Both the position numbers and the translations under genes were made by a program. The notes under the pieces are model-generated. The model was not told the origin of the DNA. It worked only from the letters and a program-made list of their open reading frames with translations, and did no database searches. From Megachile rotundata (taxonomy: Eukaryota > Arthropoda > Insecta > Hymenoptera > Megachilidae), in the NCBI RefSeq assembly GCF_050947335.1, contig NW_027473317.1:1674001-1738000 (forward strand): DNA of 64,000 nt, written 5' to 3'. Each line of letters starts with the position of its first letter. Positions within the stretch are counted from its first letter, which is position 1. Shown one piece after another: positions 42,533 through 56,461 of the stretch.

Positions 42533-44422
42533 TATGATTGTTCCTGCATGATTATGATCGTATGATTGTAATTGCATGATTCAGATTGTATGATTGTGAT
42601 TTTATGATTGTGATTGTATGATTGCGATTGTATGATGGTGATTGTATGATTGTGATTGTATGATTGAGATTGAATGATTGGGATTGTATGATTGTGTTTG
42701 TATGATTGTGATTGAATGATAGTGATTGTGACATTGCGATTGTATGATTGCGATTGTAATATTGCGATTGTATGATTATGATTGTATGATCGTGATTGTA
42801 TGATCGTGATTGTATGATCGTGATTGTATGATCGTGATTGTATGATCGTGATTTTATGATTGTAATTGTATGATTGTGATTGTATTATTGTGATTGTATT
42901 ATTGTGATTGTATGATTGTGATTGTATGATTTTGATTGTATGACTGTGATTGTATGATTGTGATTGTATGATTCAGATTGTATGGTTGTGGTTGTATGAT
43001 TGTGATTGTATGATAGTGATTGTGACATTGCGATTGTATGATTGCGATTGTATGATTGTGATTGTATGATTGTGATTGTATGATTGTGATTGTATGATTT
43101 TAATTGTATGATTGTGATTGCATGATTGAGATTGTATGATTGTGATTGTATGATTTTAATTGTATGATTGTGATTGTATGATCGTGATTGCATGACTGTG
43201 ATTGTATGATTGTGTTTGTATGATTGTGATTGTATGATTGTGATCGTATGATTGTCATTGTATGAATGTGATTGTATGATTGTGATTGTATGATTGTGAT
43301 TGCATGATTGCGGCTGTATGATTGTGATTGTATGATTTTGATTGCATGATTGTGATTGCATGACTGTGATTATATGATTTTGATTGTATGATTGTGATTG
43401 TATGATTGTGATTGTATGATGGTGATTGTATGATTATGATTGTATGATTGTGATTGTGTGATTGTGATTGTATGATTGTGATTGTATGATTTTGATTGTA
43501 TGATTGTGATTGTATGATTGCGATTGTAATATTGCGATTGTATGATTGTGATTGTATGATCGTGATTGTATGATCGTGATTGTATGATCGTGATTGTATG
43601 ATCGTGATTGTATGATCGTGATTGTATGATCGTGATTGTATGATCGTGATTGTATGATCGTGATTGTATGATCGTGATTGTATGATCGTGATTGTATGAT
43701 TGTGATTGTACGATAGTGATTGTGACATTGCGATTGTATGATTGCGATTGTATAATTGCGATTGTATGACTGTGATTGTATGATTGTGATTGTATGATTG
43801 TGATTGTATGATTGTGATTATATGACTGTGATTGTATGACTGTGATTGTATGACTGTGATTGTATGATAGTGATTGTGATATTGCGATTGTATGATTGCG
43901 ATAGTATGATTGTGATTGCATGACTGTGATTATATGATTGTGTTTGTATGATTGTGATTGTATGATTGTGATTGTATGATTGTCATTGTATGAATGTGAT
44001 TGTATGACTTTTATTGTATGATTGTGATTGCATGATTGTGATTGTATGATTGTGATTGTATGATTGTGTTTGTCTGATTGTGATTGTATGATTGTAATTG
44101 TATGATTGTGATTGTATGATTTTGATTGTATGATTGTGATTGCATGATTGAGATTGTATGATTGTGATTGTATGATTGTGATTGTATGATTGTGATTGTA
44201 TGCTTGTGATTGTATGATTGTGATTGTATAATTGTGATTATATGATTGTGATTGTATGATTGTGATTGTATGATTGCGTTTGTATGATTGTGATTGTATG
44301 ATTGTGATTGTGACATTGCGATTGTATGATTGCGATTTTATGATTGTGTTTGTATGATTGCGATTGTATGATTGTGATCGTATGATTGTGGTTATATAAT
44401 TATGGTTCCATGATTGTGATTG
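42533..44422. repeat. Block A5, 135 units, start of a third copy
   Basis: This type-1 block is one unit longer than A1-A4. The extra unit lies in the CGTG run, which here has ten units (43,555-43,694). It also has private changes not seen in A1-A4, such as a tgtgattg unit near 43,455 and gcgatagtatg near 43,895. It is an older or independently drifting copy of A. Confidence 0.88.
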
Positions 44423-45990
44423 TATGATTGTTCCTGCATGATTATGATCGTATGATTGTAATTGCATGATTCAGATTGTATGATTGTGATTTTATGATTG
44501 TGATTGTATGATTGCGATTGTATGATTGCAATTTTATGAGTGTGATTATATGATTATGATTGTATGATTGTGATTGTATGATGGTGATTGTATGATTGTG
44601 ATTGTATGATGGTGATTGTATGATTGTGATTGTATGTTTGTGATTATATGATTGTGATTGTATGATTGTGATTGTATGATTGAGATTGAATGATTGGGAT
44701 TGTATGATTGTGATTGTATGATTGTGATTGAATGATAGTGATTGTGACATTGCGATTGTATGATTGCGATTGTAATATTGCGATTGTATGATTGTGATTG
44801 TATGATTGTGATTGTATGATCGTGATTGTATGATCGTGATTGTATGATCGTGATTGTATAATCGTGATTTTATGATTGTAATTGTATGATTGTGATTGTA
44901 TTATTGTGATTGTATTATTGTGGTTGTATGATTGTGATTGTATGATTTTGAATGTATGACTGTGATTGTATGATTGTGATTGTATGATTCAGATTGTATG
45001 GTTGTGGTTGTATGATTGTGATTGTATGATTGTGATTGTATGATTGTGATTGTATGGTTGTGATTGTATGATTGTGATTGTATGATTGTGATTGTATGAT
45101 TGTGATTGTATGATTGTGATTGTATGATTGTGATTCTTTGATTGTGATTGTATGATAGTGATTGCGACATTGCGATTGTATGATTGCGATTGTATGATTG
45201 TGATTGTATGACTGTGATTGTATGATTGTGATAGTAAGATTGTGATTGTATGATTGTGATTGTATGATTGTGATTGTATGATTTTAATTGTATAATTGGG
45301 ATTGTATGATTGGGATTGTATGATTGTGATAGAATGATTGCGATTGTATGATTGCGATTGTATGATTGCGATTGTATGATTGCGATTGTATGATTGTGAT
45401 TGTATGATTGTGATTGTATGATTGTGATTGTATGATTGTGATTGTATGCTTGTGATTGTATGATTGTGATTGTATAATTGTGATTATATGATTGTGATTG
45501 TATGATTGTGATTGTATGATTGCGTTTGTATGATTGTGATTGTATGATCGTGATTGTATGATCGTGATTGTATGATCGTGATTGTATGATCGTGATTTTA
45601 TGATTGTAATTGTATGATTGTGATTGTATTATTGTGATTGTATTATTGTGATTGTATGATTGTGATTGTATGATTTTGATTGTATGACTGTGATTGTATG
45701 ATTGTGATTGTATGATACAGATTGTATGGTTGTGGTTGTATGATTGTGATTGTATGATTGTGATTGTATGATTGTGATTGTATGGTTGTGATTGTATGAT
45801 TGTGATTGTATGATTGTGATTGTATGATTGTGATTGTATGATTGTGATTGTATGATTGTGATTGTTTGATTGTGATTGTATGATAGTGATTGCGACATTG
45901 CGATTGTATGATTGCGATTGTATGATTGTGATTGTATGACTGTGATCGTATTATTGTGGTTATATAATTATGGTTCCATGATTGTGATTG
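44423..45990. repeat. Block B5, B type with a 36-unit deletion
   Basis: The left part matches B1 at an offset of 24,290 bp (two super-repeats plus one unit). At 45,935 a hybrid unit, tatgactgtgatcg, joins sequence equivalent to B1 position 21,645 to sequence equivalent to 22,149. That removes 504 bp, exactly 36 units. The hybrid looks like the left of one unit and the last two bases of another, as expected from exchange between misaligned units. Confidence 0.88.
45935..45948. repeat. Hybrid unit at a 36-unit deletion junction
   Basis: The unit reads tatgactgtgatcg. Its left part matches the tatgactgtgattg unit at B1 21,645 and its right end the tatgattgtgatcg unit at 22,149. The 504 bp between them in B1 are absent here. 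Confidence 0.88.
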
Positions 45991-48070
45991 TATGATTGTT
46001 CCTGCATGATTATGATCGTATGATTGAAATTGCATGATTCAGATTGTATGATCGTGATTGTATGATCGTGATTGTATGATCGTGATTGTATGATCGTGAT
46101 TGTATGATCGTGATTGTATGATCGTGATTTTATGATTGTAATTGTATGATTGTGATTGTATTATTGTGATTGTATTATTGTGATTATATGATTGTGATTG
46201 TATGATTTTGATTGTATGACTGTGATTGTATGATTGTGATTGTATGATACAGATTGTATGGTTGTGGTTGTATGATTGTGATTGTATGATTGTGATTGTA
46301 TGATTGTGATTGTATGGTTGTGATTGTATGATTGTGATTGTATGATTGTGATTGTATGATTGTGATTGTATGATTGTGATTGTATGATTGTGATTATTTG
46401 ATTGTGATTGTATGATAGTGATTGCGACATTGCGATTGTATGATTGCGATTGTATGATAGTGATTGTATGACTGTGATTGTATGATTGTGATAGTAAGAT
46501 TGTGATTGTATGATTGTGATTGTATGATTGTGATTGTATGATTTTAATTGTATAATTGGGATTGTATGATTGGGATTGTATGATTGTGATAGAATGATTG
46601 CGATTGTATGATTGCGATTGTATGATTGCGATTGTATGATTGTGATTGTATGATTGCGTTTGTATGATTGCGATTGTATGATTGTCATTGTATGATTGTG
46701 ATTGTATGATTTTAATTGGATGATTGTGATTGTATGATTGCGATTGTAATATTGCGATTGTATGATTGGGATTGTATGATTGTGATTGTATGATCGTGAT
46801 TGTATGATCGTGATTGTATGATCGTGATTGTATGATTGTGATTGTATGATTGTGATTGTACGATAGTGATTGTGACATTGCGATTGTATGATTGCGATTG
46901 TATGATTGTGATTGTATGACTGTGATTGTATGATTGTGATTGTATGATTGTGATTGTATGATTGTGATTGTATGACTGTGATTGTATGAGTGTGATTGTA
47001 TGATTTCGATTGTATGATAGTGATTGTGATATTGCGATTGTATGATTGCGATTGTATGATTGTGATTGCATGACTGTGATTGCATGATTGCGACTGTATG
47101 ATTGTGATTGTATGATTTTGATTGTATGATTGTGATTGCATGATTGTGATTATATGATTGTGATTGTATGATTGTGATTGCATGATTGTGATTGTATGAT
47201 CGTCATTGTATGATTGTGATTGTATGATTTTAATTGTATGATTGTGATTGTATGATTGTGATTGTATGATTGTGATTGCATGATTGAGATTGTATGGTTG
47301 TGATTGTATGATTGTGATTGTATGATTGTGATTGTATGATTGTGATTGTATGATTTTAATTGTATAATTGGGATTGTATGATTGGGATTGTATGATTGTG
47401 ATAGAATGATTGCGATTGTATGATTGCGATTGTATGATTGCGATTGTATGATTGTGATTGTATGATTGCGTTTGTATGATTGCGATTGTATGATTGTCAT
47501 TGTATGATTGTGATTGTATGATTTTAATTGGATGATTGTGATTGTATGATTGCGATTGTAATATTGCGATTGTATGATTGCGATTGTAATATTGCGATTG
47601 TATGATTGTGATTGTACGATTGTGATTGTATGATTGTGATTGTATGATTGTGATTGTACGATAGTGATTGTGACATTGCGATTGTATGATTGCGATTGTA
47701 TGATTGTGATTGTATGACTGTGATTGTATGATTGTGATTGTATGATTGTGATTGTATGATTGTGATTGTATGATTGTGATTGTATGATTTCGATTGTATG
47801 ATTTTGATTGTATGATTGTGATTGCATGATTGAGATTGTATGATTGTGATTGTATGATTGTGATTGTATGATTGTGATTGTATGATTGTGATTGTATGCT
47901 TGTGATTGTATGATTGTGATTGTACAATTGTGATTATATGATTGTGATTGTATGATTGCGTTTGTATGATTGTGATTGTACGATAGTGATTGTATGATTG
48001 TGATTGTATGATAGTGATTGCGACATTGCGATTGTATGATTGCGATTGTAATATTGCGATTGTATGATTG

Positions 48071-48076
48071 TGATGT
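48071..48076. other. Register slip, -1 base
   Basis: The unit tatgattgtgattg has lost one T and reads tatgattgtgatg. This is the first break of the 14-bp register in the window. Landmark positions modulo 14 change from 9 to 8 across it. Confidence 0.9.
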
Positions 48077-49601
48077 ATGATTGTGATTGTATGATCGTGA
48101 TTATATGATCGTGATTGTATGATCGTGATTGTATGATCGTGATTGTATGATTGTGATTGTATGAGTGTGATTGTATGATTGTGATAGTAAGATTGTGATT
48201 GTATGATTGTGATTGTATGATTGTGATTGTATGAGAGTGATTGTGACATTGCGATTGTATGATTGCGATTGTAAGATTGTGATTGTATGATTGTGACTGT
48301 ATGATTGTGATTGTATGATTTTAATTGTATGATTGTGATTGTATGATTGCGATTGCATGATTGCGACTGTATGATTGTGATTGTATGATTTTGATTGTAT
48401 GATTGTGATTGCATGATTGTGATTATATGATTGTGATTGTATGATTGTGATTGTATGATTGTGACTGTCTGACTGTGATTGTATGATTGTGATTGTATGA
48501 TAGTGATTGTGATATTGCGATTGTATGATTGCGATTGTATGATTGTGATTGCATGACTGTGATTGTATGATTGTGTTTGTATGATTGTGATTGAATGATA
48601 GTCATTGTGACATTGCGATTGTATGATTGCGATTGTAATATTGCGATTGTATGATTGTGATTGTATGATTGTGGTTGTATGATTGTGATTGTATGATTGT
48701 GATTGTATGATTGTGATTGTATGGTTGTGATTGTATGATTGTGATTGTATGATTGTGATTGTATGATTGTGATTGTATGATTGTGATTGTATGATTGTGA
48801 TTCTTTGATTGTGATTGTATGATAGTGATTGCGACATTGCGATTGTATGATTGCGATTGTATGATTGTGATTGTATGACTGTGATTGTATGATTGTGATA
48901 GTAAGATTGTGATTGTATGATTGTGATTGTATGATTGTGATTGTATGATTTTAATTGTATAATTGGGATTGTATGATTGGGATTGTATGATTGTGATAGA
49001 ATGATTGCGATTGTATGATTGCGATTGTATGATTGCGATTGTATGATTGTGATTGTATGATTGAGATTGTATGATTGTGATTGTATGATTGTGATTGTAT
49101 GATTGTGATTGTATGCTTGTGATTGTATGATTGTGATTGTATAATTGTGATTATATGATTGTGATTGTATGATTGTGATTGTATGATTGCGTTTGTATGA
49201 TTGTGATTGTATGATCGTGATTGTATGATCGTGATTGTATGATCGTGATTGTATGATCGTGATTTTATGATTGTAATTGTATGATTGTGATTGTATTATT
49301 GTGATTGTATTATTGTGATTGTATGATTGTGATTGTATGATTTTGATTGTATGACTGTGATTGTATGATTGTGATTGTATGATACAGATTGTATGGTTGT
49401 GGTTGTATGATTGTGATTGTATGATTGTGATTGTATGATTGTGATTGTATGGTTGTGATTGTATGATTGTGATTGTATGATTGTGATTGTATGATTGTGA
49501 TTGTATGATTGTGATTGTATGATTGTGATTGTTTGATTGTGATTGTATGATAGTCATTGCGACATTGCGATTGTATGATTGCGATTGTATGATTGTGATT
49601 G

Positions 49602-49615
49602 TATGACTGTGATCG
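49602..49615. repeat. Second copy of the hybrid deletion junction
   Basis: The same tatgactgtgatcg unit in the same context, 3,667 bp after the first. It shows that the deletion preceded the 3.7-kb duplication. Confidence 0.87.
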
Positions 49616-52600
49616 TATTATTGTGGTTATATAATTATGGTTCCATGATTGTGATTGTATGATTGTTCCTGCATGATTATGATCGTATGATTGTAATTGC
49701 ATGATTCAGATTGTATGATTGTGATTTTATGATTGTGATTGTATGATTGCGATTGTATGATGGTGATTGTATGATTGTGATTGTATGATTGAGATTGAAT
49801 GATTGGGATTGTATGATTGTGATTGTATGATTGTGATTGAATGATAGTCATTGTGACATTGCGATTGTATGATTGCGATTGTAATATTGCGATTGTATGA
49901 TTGTGATTGTATGATCGTGATTGTATGATCGTGATTGTATGATCGTGATTGTATGATCGTGATTGTATGATCGTGATTTTATGATTGTAATTGTATGATT
50001 GTGATTGTATTATTGTGATTGTATTATTGTGATTGTATGATTGTGATTGTATGATTTTGATTGTATGACTGTGATTGTATGATTGTGATTGTATGATACA
50101 GATTGTATGGTTGTGGTTGTATGATTGTGATTGTATGATTGTGATTGTATGATTGTGATTGTATGGTTGTGATTGTATGATTGTGATTGTATGATTGTGA
50201 TTGTATGATTGTGATTGTATGATTGTGATTGTATGATTGTGATTGTTTGATTGTGATTGTATGATAGTGATTGCGACATTGCGATTGTATGATTGCGATT
50301 GTATGATTGTGATTGTATGACTGTGATTGTATGATTGTGATAGTAAGATTGTGATTGTATGATTGTGATTGTATGATTGTGATTGTATGATTTTAATTGT
50401 ATAATTGGGATTGTATGATTGGGATTGTATGATTGTGATAGAATGATTGCGATTGTATGATTGCGATTGTATGATTGCGATTGTATGATTGTGATTGTAT
50501 GATTGCGTTTGTATGATTGCGATTGTATAATTGTCATTGTATGATTGTGATTGTATGATTTTAATTGGATGATTGTGATTGTATGATTGCGATTGTAATA
50601 TTGCGATTGTATGATTGGGATTGTATGATTGTGATTGTATGATCGTGATTGTATGATCGTGATTGTATGATCGTGATTGTATGATTGTGGTTCTATGATT
50701 GTGATTGTACGATAGTGATTGTGACATTGCGATTGTATGATTGCGATTGTATGATTGTGATTGTATGACTGTGATTGTATGATTGTGATTGTATGATTGT
50801 GATTGTATGATTGTGATTGTATGACTGTGATTGTATGAGTGTGATTGTATGATTTCGATTGTATGATAGTGATTGTGATATTGCGATTGTATGATTGCGA
50901 TTGTATGATTGTGATTGCATGACTGTGATTGCATGATTGCGACTGTATGATTGTGATTGTATGATTTTGATTGTATGATTGTGATTGTATGATTGTGATT
51001 GTATGATTGTGATTATATGATTGTGATTGTACGATTGTGATTGTATGACTGTGATTGTATAATAGTGATTGTGACATTGCGATTGTATGATTGCGATTGT
51101 ATGATTGTGATTGTATGACTGTGATTGTGTGATTGTGATAGTAAGATTGTGATTGTATGATTGTGATTGTATGATTGCGATTGTATGATAGTGATTGTGG
51201 CATTGCGATTGTATTATTGCGATTGTATGATTGTGATTGTATGATTATGATTGTATGATTTGAATTGTATGATTGTGATTGTATGATTGTGATTGTATGA
51301 TTGCGACTGTAAGATTGTGATTGTATGATTTTGATTGTATGATTGTGATTGCATGATTGTGATTATATGATTGTGATTGTATGATTGTGATTGCATGATT
51401 GTGATTGTATGATCGTCATTGTATGATTGTGATTGTATGATTTTAATTGTATGATTGTGATTGTATGATTGTGATTGTATGATTGTGATTGTATGATTGT
51501 GATTGTATGATTGTGATTGTATGATTGTGATTGTATGATTGTGATTGTATGATTTTGATTGTATCATTGTGATTGCATGATTGAGATTGTATGATTGTGA
51601 TTGTATGATTGCGATTGTATGATTGTGATTGTATGATTGTGATTGCATGATTGTGATTGTATGATCGTCATTGTATGATTGTGATTGTATGATTTTAATT
51701 GTATGATTGTGATTGTATGATTGTGATTGTATGATTGAGATTGTATGATTGTGATTGTATGACTGTGATTGAATGATTGTGATTGTATGCTTGTGATTGT
51801 ATGATTGTGATTGTATAATTGTGGTTATATGATTGTGATTGTACGATTGCGTTTGTATGATTGTGGTTGTATGATTGTGATTGTATGATTGTGATTGTAT
51901 GATTGTGATTGTATGATTGTGATTGTATGATTTTAATTGTATGATTGTGATTGCATGATTGTGATTGTATGATTGCGACTGTGTGATTGTGATTGTATGA
52001 TTTTGATTGTATGATTGTGATTGCATGATTGTGATTGCATGATTGCGACTGTATGATTGTGATTGTATGATTTTGATTGTATGATTGTGATTGTATGATT
52101 GTGATTGTATAATTGTAATTATATGATTGTGATTGTATGATTGTGATTGTATGACAGTGATTGTATAATAGTGATTGTGACATTGCGATTGTATGATTGC
52201 GATTGTATGATTGTGATTGTATGAGTGTGATTGTATGATTGTGATAGTAAGATTGTGATTGTATGATTGTGATTGTATGATTGTGATTGTATGATTGTGA
52301 TTGTATGATAGTGATTGTGACATTGCGATTGTATGATTGCGATTGTATGATTGTGATTGTATGATTGTGATTGTATGATTGTGATTGTATGATTTTAATT
52401 GTATGATTGTGATTGCATGATTGTGATTGCATGATTGCGACTGTATGATTGTGATTGTATGATTTTGATTGCATGATTGTGATTGCATGACTGTGATTAT
52501 ATGATTGTGATTGTACGATTGTGATTATACGATTGTGATTGTATGATTATGATTGTATGATTATGATTGTATGATTGTCATTGTATGATTGTGATTGTAT

Positions 52601-52723
52601 GATTTTAATTGCATGGTTGTGATTGTATAATTGCGATTGTAATATTGCGATTGTATCATTGTGATTGTATGATCGTGATTGTATGATCGTAATTGTATGA
52701 TCGTGATTGTATGATCGTGATTG

Positions 52724-52765
52724 TATGATTGTGATCGTATGATTGTAATTGCATGATTCAGATTG
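52724..52765. repeat. Shortened landmark in the rearranged zone
   Basis: Same three-unit junction, in the register displaced by one base, followed by gcaattttatgag. Confidence 0.87.
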
Positions 52766-54781
52766 TATGATTGTGATTTTATGATTGTGATTGTATGATT
52801 GCGATTGTATGATTGCAATTTTATGAGTGTGATTATATGATTATGATTGTATGATTGTGATTGTATGATGGTGATTGTATGATTGGGATTGTATGATGGT
52901 GATTGTATGATTGTGATTGTATGTTTGTGATTATATGATTGTGATTGTATGATTGTGATTGTATGATTGAGATTGAATGATTGGGATTGTATGATTGTGA
53001 TTGTATGATTGTGATTGAATGATAGTGATTGTGACATTGCGATTGTATGATTGCGATTGTAATATTGCGATTGTATGATTGTGATTGTTCGATTGTGATT
53101 GTATGATCGTGATTGTATGATTGTGATTATATGATTGTGATTGTACGATTGTGATTGTATGACTGTGATTGTATAATAGTGATTGTGACATTGCGATTGT
53201 ATGATTGCGATTGTATGATTGTGATTGTATGACTGTGATTGTGTGATTGTGATAGTAGGATTGTGATTGTATGATTGTGATTGTATGATTGCGATTGTAT
53301 GATAGTGATTGTGGCATTGCGATTGTATTATTGCGATTGTATGATTGTGATTGTATGATTTTAATTGTATGATTGTGATTGTATGATTGTGATTGTATGA
53401 TTGCGACTGTAAGATTGTGATTGTATGATTTTGATTGTATGATTGTGATTGCATGATTGTGATTATATGATTGTGATTGTATGATTGTGATTGCATGATT
53501 GTGATTGTATGATCGTCATTGTATGATTGTGATTGTATGATTGTGATTGTATGATTGTGATTGTATGATTGTGATTGTATGATTGTGATTGTATGATTTT
53601 GATTGTATCATTGTGATTGCATGATTGAGATTGTATGATTGTGATTGTATGATTGCGATTGTATGATTGTGATTGTATGATTGTGATTGCATGATTGTGA
53701 TTGTATGATCGTCATTGTATGATTGTGATTGTATGATTTTAATTGTATGATTGTGATTGTATGACTGTGATTGTATGATTGAGATTGTATGATTGTGATT
53801 GTATGACTGTGATTGTATGATTGTGATTGTATGCTTGTGATTGTATGATTGTGATTGTATAATTGTGGTTATATGATTGTGATTGTATGATTGCGTTTGT
53901 ATGATTGTGGTTGTATGATTGTGATTGTATGATTGTGATTGTATGATTGTGATTGTATGATTTTAATTGTATGATTGTGATTGCATGATTCTGATTGTAT
54001 GATTGCGACTGTGTGATTGTGATTGTATGATTTTGATTGTATGATTGCGATTGCATGATTGTGATTGCATGATTGCGACTGTATGATTGTGATTGTATGA
54101 TTTTGATTGTATGATTGTGATTGTATGATTGTGATTGTATAATTGTAATTATATGATTGTGATTGTATGATTGTGATTGTATGACAGTGATTGTATAATA
54201 GTGATTGTGACATTGCGATTGTATGATTGCGATTGTATGATTGTGATTGTATGAGTGTGATTGTATGATTGTGATAGTAAGATTGTGATTGTATGATTGT
54301 GATTGTATGATTGTGATTGTATGATAGTGATTGTGACATTGCGATTGTATGATTGCGATTGTATGATTGTGATTGTATGATTGTGATTGTATGATTGTGA
54401 TTGTATGATTTTAATTGTATGATTGTGATTGCATGATTGTGATTGCATGATTGCGACTGTATGATTGTGATTGTATGATTTTGATTGCATGATTGTGATT
54501 GCATGACTGTGATTATATGATTGTGATTGTACGATTGTGATTGTACGATTGTGATTGTACGATTATGATTGTATGATTGTGATTGTATGATTGTCATTGT
54601 ATGATTGTGATTGTATGATTTTAATTGTATGATTGTGATTGTATAATTGCGATTGTAATATTGCGATTGTGTGATTGTGATTGTATGATCGTGATTGTAT
54701 GATCGTAATTGTATGATCGTGATTGTATGATCGTGATTGTATGATTGTGATTGTATGATTGTGATTGTATGATTGTGATTG

Positions 54782-55131
54782 TACGATAGTGATTGTGACA
54801 TTGCGATTGTATGATTGCGATTGTATGATTGTGATTGTATGACTGTGATTGTATGATGGTGATTGTATGATCGTGATTGTATGATCGTGATTGTATGATC
54901 GTGATTGTATGATCGTGATTGTATGATCGTGATTGTATGATTGTGATTGTATGATTGTGATTGTACGATAGTGATTGTGACATTGCGATTGTATGATTGC
55001 GATTGTATGATTGTGATTGTATGACTGTGATTGTATGATGGTGATTGTATGATCGTGATTGTATGATCGTGATTGTATGATCGTGATTGTATGATCGTGA
55101 TTGTATGATTGTGATTGTATGATTGTGATTG
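54782..55131. repeat. Local tandem repeat of about 175 bp, two full copies plus a partial third
   Basis: A module starting with tacgatagtgattg begins at 54,782, 54,964 and 55,132, spaced 182 and 168 bp (13 and 12 units). The first copy has five CGTG units and the second four, which explains the one-unit difference. The related segment near 62.95-63.0 kb has only one such module. The 350-bp difference equals the change in offset between the two segments (8,203 to 7,853 bp). Confidence 0.88.
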
Positions 55132-55231
55132 TACGATAGTGATTGTGACATTGCGATTGTATGGTTGCGATTGTATGATTGTGGTTGTATGACTGTGATT
55201 GTATGATTGTGATTGTATGATTGTGATTGTA

Positions 55232-55246
55232 TGATTGTTATTTGTA
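55232..55246. other. Register slip, +1 base
   Basis: A 15-base unit, tatgattgttatttg, adds one base to the register. The same 15-base unit recurs near 63.09 kb. Confidence 0.88.
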
Positions 55247-55545
55247 TGATTGTGATTGTATGATTGTGATTGTATGATTGTGATTGTATGATTTCGATTT
55301 TATGATTTTGATTGTATGATTGTGATTGCATGATTGAGATTTTATGATTGTGATTGTATGATTGTGATTGTATGATTGTGATTGTATGATTGTGATTGTA
55401 CAATTGTGATTATATGATTGTGATTGTATGATTGCGTTTGTATGATTGTGATTGTACGATAGTGATTGTATGATTGTGATTGTATGATAGTGATTGCGAC
55501 ATTGCGATTGTATGATTGCGATTGTAATATTGCGATTGTATGATT

Positions 55546-55553
55546 GTGATGTA
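55546..55553. other. Register slip, -1 base
   Basis: This is the same one-base loss as at 48,071, also just after taatattgcgattg. The shared context shows a copied mutation, not an independent one. Confidence 0.88.
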
Positions 55554-56453
55554 TGATTGTGATTGTATGATCGTGATTATATGATCGTGATTGTATGATC
55601 GTGATTGTATGATCGTGATTGTATGATTGTGATTGTATGATTGTGATTGTATGACTGTGATTGTATAATAGTGATTGTGACATTGCGATTGTATGATTGC
55701 GATTGTATGATTGTGATTGTATGAGTGTGATTGTATGATTGTGATAGTAAGATTGTGATTGTATGATTGTGATTGTATGATTGTGATTGTATGAGAGTGA
55801 TTGTGACATTGCGATTGTATGATTGCGATTGTAAGATTGTGATTGTATGATTGTGATTGTATGATTGTGATTGTATGATTTTAATTGTATGCTTGTGATT
55901 GTATGATTGTGATTGCATGATTGCGACTGTATGATTGTGATTGTATGATTTTGATTGTATGATTGTGATTGCATGATTGTGATTATATGATTGTGATTGT
56001 ATGATTGTGATTGTATGATTGTGACTGTCTGACTGTGATTGTATGATTGTGATTGTATGATAGTGATTGTGATATTGCGATTGTATGATTGCGATTGTAT
56101 GATTGTGATTGCATGACTGTGATTGTATGATTGTGTTTGTATGATTGTGATTATATGATTGTGATTGTATAATTGTCATTGTATGATTGTGATTGTATGA
56201 CTTTTATTGTATGATTGTGATTGTATGATTGTGATTGTATGATTGTGATTGTATGATCGTGATTGCATGATCGTGATTATATGATCGTGATTATATGATT
56301 CTGATTGTATGATTGTGATTATATGATTGTGATTGTATGATTGCGTTTGTATGATTGTGATTTTATGATAGTGATTGTATGATTGTGATTGTATGATAGT
56401 GATTGTGACATTGCGATTGTATGATTGCGATTGTAATATTGCGATTGTATGAT

Positions 56454-56461
56454 TGTGATGT
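56454..56461. other. Register slip, -1 base
   Basis: Third occurrence of the one-base loss in the same local context. After it landmark positions are 7 modulo 14. Confidence 0.88.

Larger units (their letters stand above)
45991..49657. repeat. Rearranged block, first copy of a 3.7-kb duplication
   Basis: This type-1-headed block of 3,667 bp is 262 units minus one base. After the landmark the type-1 sequence breaks off. At 46,047 the array goes straight into a CGTG run, where the copy at 49.7 kb has 13 more units. The block contains the first register slip (48,071-48,076). It then has a B-like stretch from about 48.66 kb that ends with the same hybrid unit as B5 (49,602-49,615). Confidence 0.82.

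Noticed and set aside
47524..49557. Open frame of 677 codons on the - strand that survives a one-base slip
   Set aside because: A slip merely moves reading into another open frame of the same repeat, so survival is expected and is not evidence of selection.
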